Assembly: GCF_030811855.1 (NCBI RefSeq)
Contig: NZ_JAUSRN010000020.1
Span: 1-64,000 of the forward strand
Length of the DNA stretch: 64,000 nucleotides
Direction of reading: 5' to 3'
From: Variovorax paradoxus
Lineage (GTDB): Bacteria; Pseudomonadota; Gammaproteobacteria; Burkholderiales; Burkholderiaceae_C
Under the pieces are notes generated by a model. The model saw only the letters and a list, made by a program, of their open reading frames with translations. It had not been told where the DNA came from and ran no database searches. Positions 62,250-64,000 of this stretch are shown here, piece after piece; position 1 is the stretch's first letter, and each line of letters starts with the position of its first letter. The translations under genes and the position numbers were made by a program.

Positions 62250-62814
62250 CTTGAAGGAACGCCCTGTACTGACTCTCCTTCTCGATCAAGCCTCGCTGTC
62301 GATTGCCCGCACGACGAGCGGGAACGCCGACGAATATGCCAAATGCTTCGTACTTCCCGTTGGCTAGACTCAGTGCTCCCAGCGCCGCCCCATCACCAAA
62401 TTGCGTGCCGGGTAGCACCACGCTGCCGCTTCCCACAATGACGTGCCTGCCAAGGTGCACCGGCGCTGACTGCACATTCGTAAACTCTTTCGCAACAGTA
62501 GGGTTGGTCAAGGCGGCGCCCGAGTAGTCGTCGGAACTCGAGTAGACAGAAACTCGAGAGGAAAGACCTGAGAAATCATCGAGTCGAATTTCCGACTTTC
62601 CGGCAAGAAAGCAGAAGGCTGCGATATGCACGTTGGCACCGATGGTAATGCCTCCAGTACCTGCAGAGAGCACCGCAAAATCGTCGATCCGGGACCGGCT
62701 GCCGATTGCAATTCGGCCGCAGTTGAAATAGGACGCCTTGGCCGAGAGCGTGGCATCGGGTGCAACGAAGGCAAACCCCATGTGCTCAATTTCTTGCTTG
62801 GTCAACCAAGTCAT
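62224..62814 (-). CDS. Left-handed beta-helix (hexapeptide) acyltransferase
   Basis: A 196-residue acyltransferase built of hexapeptide repeats ('GRIAIGSRSRIDDFAVLSAG', 'GITIGANVHIAAFCFLAGKS', 'GRHVIVGSGSVVLPGTQFGD'). The 'SSRVSVYSSSDDYSG' region is common in O-antigen sugar acetyltransferases. It starts 4 bp inside the VioA-like stop (ATGA). N-acetylation of a 4-amino sugar made by the neighbouring aminotransferase is the likely job, although O-acetylation is equally compatible. Confidence 0.82.
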   Translation of the reverse strand: MTWLTKQEIEHMGFAFVAPDATLSAKASYFNCGRIAIGSRSRIDDFAVLSAGTGGITIGANVHIAAFCFLAGKSEIRLDDFSGLSSRVSVYSSSDDYSGAALTNPTVAKEFTNVQSAPVHLGRHVIVGSGSVVLPGTQFGDGAALGALSLANGKYEAFGIFVGVPARRAGNRQRGLIEKESQYRAFLQDENEQTKG

Positions 62815-63920
62815 TTTCCGCGCCCCTTGAGCGCGGAAACTACTCGATCTTGGTCGATCGTGGAAAGCTCTGGATAGAGCGGCAAACAAAGAATTTGATC
62901 GGCCTTGCGCGTCGCAACGGGAAGATTTGAGCTGGCGGCAGATGAGATTCCACGATACATGGGGAAGGTCGTAATTAACGGGAAAAAGTACCGTCTTGCA
63001 AAGACCGCCGAACGCTTCAGATGCTCATAGAGTTCATCTCTTCCACACCAAAAATCGCGCTCAACCAGCACCGGGAAGTAAGCATAGTTGGCTGTAATTG
63101 CTGGATCGTCCTCCAGCAATCTGAGACCGGGTACGGTTGAGAGCTCCTCGCGATACCGCGCCGAAACACGCTGCCGCGCCGAAATCGCATCACCGATCTT
63201 GTCGAGCTGAAGGATGCCAATCGCCGACTGCAGTTCGTTCATCTTTCCGTTGATGCCGGGAGCGACCACTGTGACTTCGTCGACAAATCCGAAGTTCTTA
63301 AGGTGGTCGATGCGCTCCTTGGACTTGCGATCGGGACAGATGATGGCACCTCCTTCGAAGGTGTTCATTACCTTGGTGGCGTGAAAGCTCACAATCGAAA
63401 GGTCGCCATGCCGTAACAGCGACCCCCCGGCGTCGCACACACCAAATGCATGGGCGGCGTCGTAGATCAATTTGAGTCCGTAAGTGTCGGCGATCTTCTG
63501 AAGTGCTTCTACATTGCAAGGTCGTCCGTAGCAATGGACAGCCAGGATCGCTGTGGTTTGCGGAGTAATCGCCGCCTCGATTTTTGCGGGGTCGATGTTG
63601 AGCGATTGCTCATCGATATCGACAAAAATGGGGCGTATGCCATTCCAGAGAAGCGAATGCGCAGTAGCGACGAAGGAGTACGGGGTTGTGATGACCTCAC
63701 CAGTGATTCGCAACGCTTGAAGTGCCGTGACCAAAGCGATGGTCGCATTGGTGAATAGCGATACATGCTGCACTCCAAGGTGCTCGGCGAGAGCTGCTTC
63801 AAAGCGTTGGTGGTACTTTCCACCATTGGTCAACACGCGACTTGACCAAATATCTTCCAACAGGGGCTGTAGGTCCTCGAGAGAGGGCAACTGTGGCCGA
63901 GTTACATAAAGAGGGGTCAT
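62811..63920 (-). CDS. vioA: DegT/DnrJ/EryC1 aminotransferase, VioA-like
   Basis: A 369-residue PLP-dependent sugar aminotransferase. The Schiff-base Lys lies in 'SIVSFHATKVMNTFEGGAII', and 'LKNFGFVDEVTVVAPGINGK' and 'RITGEVITTPYSFVATAHSL' closely match VioA of E. coli O7 as I remember it. VioA forms dTDP-4-amino-4,6-dideoxyglucose (dTDP-viosamine) from the 4-keto sugar. Close relatives (FdtB and others) make different amino sugars, so specificity is likely but not certain. The upstream rml genes should lie beyond the window edge. Confidence 0.8.
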   Translation of the reverse strand: MTPLYVTRPQLPSLEDLQPLLEDIWSSRVLTNGGKYHQRFEAALAEHLGVQHVSLFTNATIALVTALQALRITGEVITTPYSFVATAHSLLWNGIRPIFVDIDEQSLNIDPAKIEAAITPQTTAILAVHCYGRPCNVEALQKIADTYGLKLIYDAAHAFGVCDAGGSLLRHGDLSIVSFHATKVMNTFEGGAIICPDRKSKERIDHLKNFGFVDEVTVVAPGINGKMNELQSAIGILQLDKIGDAISARQRVSARYREELSTVPGLRLLEDDPAITANYAYFPVLVERDFWCGRDELYEHLKRSAVFARRYFFPLITTFPMYRGISSAASSNLPVATRKADQILCLPLYPELSTIDQDRVVSALKGRGK

Positions 63921-63945
63921 CGAATCATGCTTTTAAAAGGCAGTG

Positions 63946-64000
63946 TTACAGCTCGTTCCACAGGGCGTCAGATTCATCGGAATTTTTCATGCCTGTCGAG
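63946..64000 (-). CDS. 3' end of a gene cut by the window edge
   Basis: On the minus strand an open frame runs in from beyond 64000 and ends at a TAA at 63948-63946. The last residues read 'STGMKNSDESDALWNEL'. The sequence fits a coding tail and keeps the operon order, with 25 nt before the VioA-like start. It is too short to identify. Confidence 0.4.
   Translation of the reverse strand, partial: STGMKNSDESDALWNEL

Noticed and set aside
63928..64000. Plus-strand open frame starting MLLKGSV at the right edge
   Set aside because: Short and cut by the edge, with no ribosome site; the minus-strand tail fits the operon better.

Overview
This window looks like chromosome of a high-GC betaproteobacterium of the family Comamonadaceae. 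A Variovorax-like organism is the best guess, judged from protein style, gene order and intergenic repeats; I could not run a search. I see no rRNA, tRNA, CRISPR array, prophage, insertion sequence or plasmid replication gene. Most of the window is dense housekeeping and catabolic sequence. The last ~6 kb is a lower-GC surface-glycan cluster.

Layout. 1-3.6 kb: a solo NitT/TauT-type substrate-binding protein, two hairpin repeats, and a three-gene redox operon (flavodoxin-fold oxidoreductase, VanB/PDR-type reductase, TetR regulator). 3.6-12.3 kb (minus strand): a tightly coupled operon for four-carbon sugar acids. It encodes an MFS importer, LtnD, DenD, OtnK, OtnC, OtnI, then a CodA-like amidohydrolase and a RidA-family protein, with a FadR-type GntR regulator upstream and a candidate operator. 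12.6-16.4 kb: a small lipoprotein, then a solitary pyruvate-dehydrogenase-type E1 divergent from an Lrp/AsnC regulator. 16.4-29.4 kb: Tat-exported PhoX, MltA, a small membrane protein, two OmpA-like lipoproteins, a two-component system, a nitrilase-family amidase and YhdP. 29.4-33.4 kb: GlnE and RlpA.

33.4-34.9 kb: a compact ECF41-type sigma factor module. The sigma gene and the AhpD-like gene behind it each carry the same promoter, TGTCACA-N16-CGTC. 34.9-43.8 kb: an acyl-ACP desaturase-like diiron protein, glutathione peroxidase, glutathione S-transferase, PurB, a PepSY-TM protein with a FecA-like TonB receptor, YaeQ and two small zinc-motif proteins. 43.8-46.0 kb: a probable yybP-ykoY (Mn2+) riboswitch in front of a TerC-family transporter, followed by an unknown protein and a small membrane protein. 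46-48.2 kb: a BepA-like M48 protease and MoaC.

48.2-57.8 kb: a PglL-type O-oligosaccharyltransferase divergent from the minor-pilin operon pilV-pilW-pilX-pilY1-pilE-fimT. 58-64 kb: a glycan cluster containing a VioA-like aminotransferase, hexapeptide acyltransferase, Wzx-type flippase, methyltransferase and two family-2 glycosyltransferases. The cluster continues past the right edge.

The most interesting items are the self-contained ECF41 module with a near-leaderless sigma mRNA, the tetronate operon carrying an extra amidohydrolase and RidA protein, the Mn2+ riboswitch, the orphan E1/Lrp pair, and the PglL gene lying between minor pilins and a putative viosamine-type glycan cluster.
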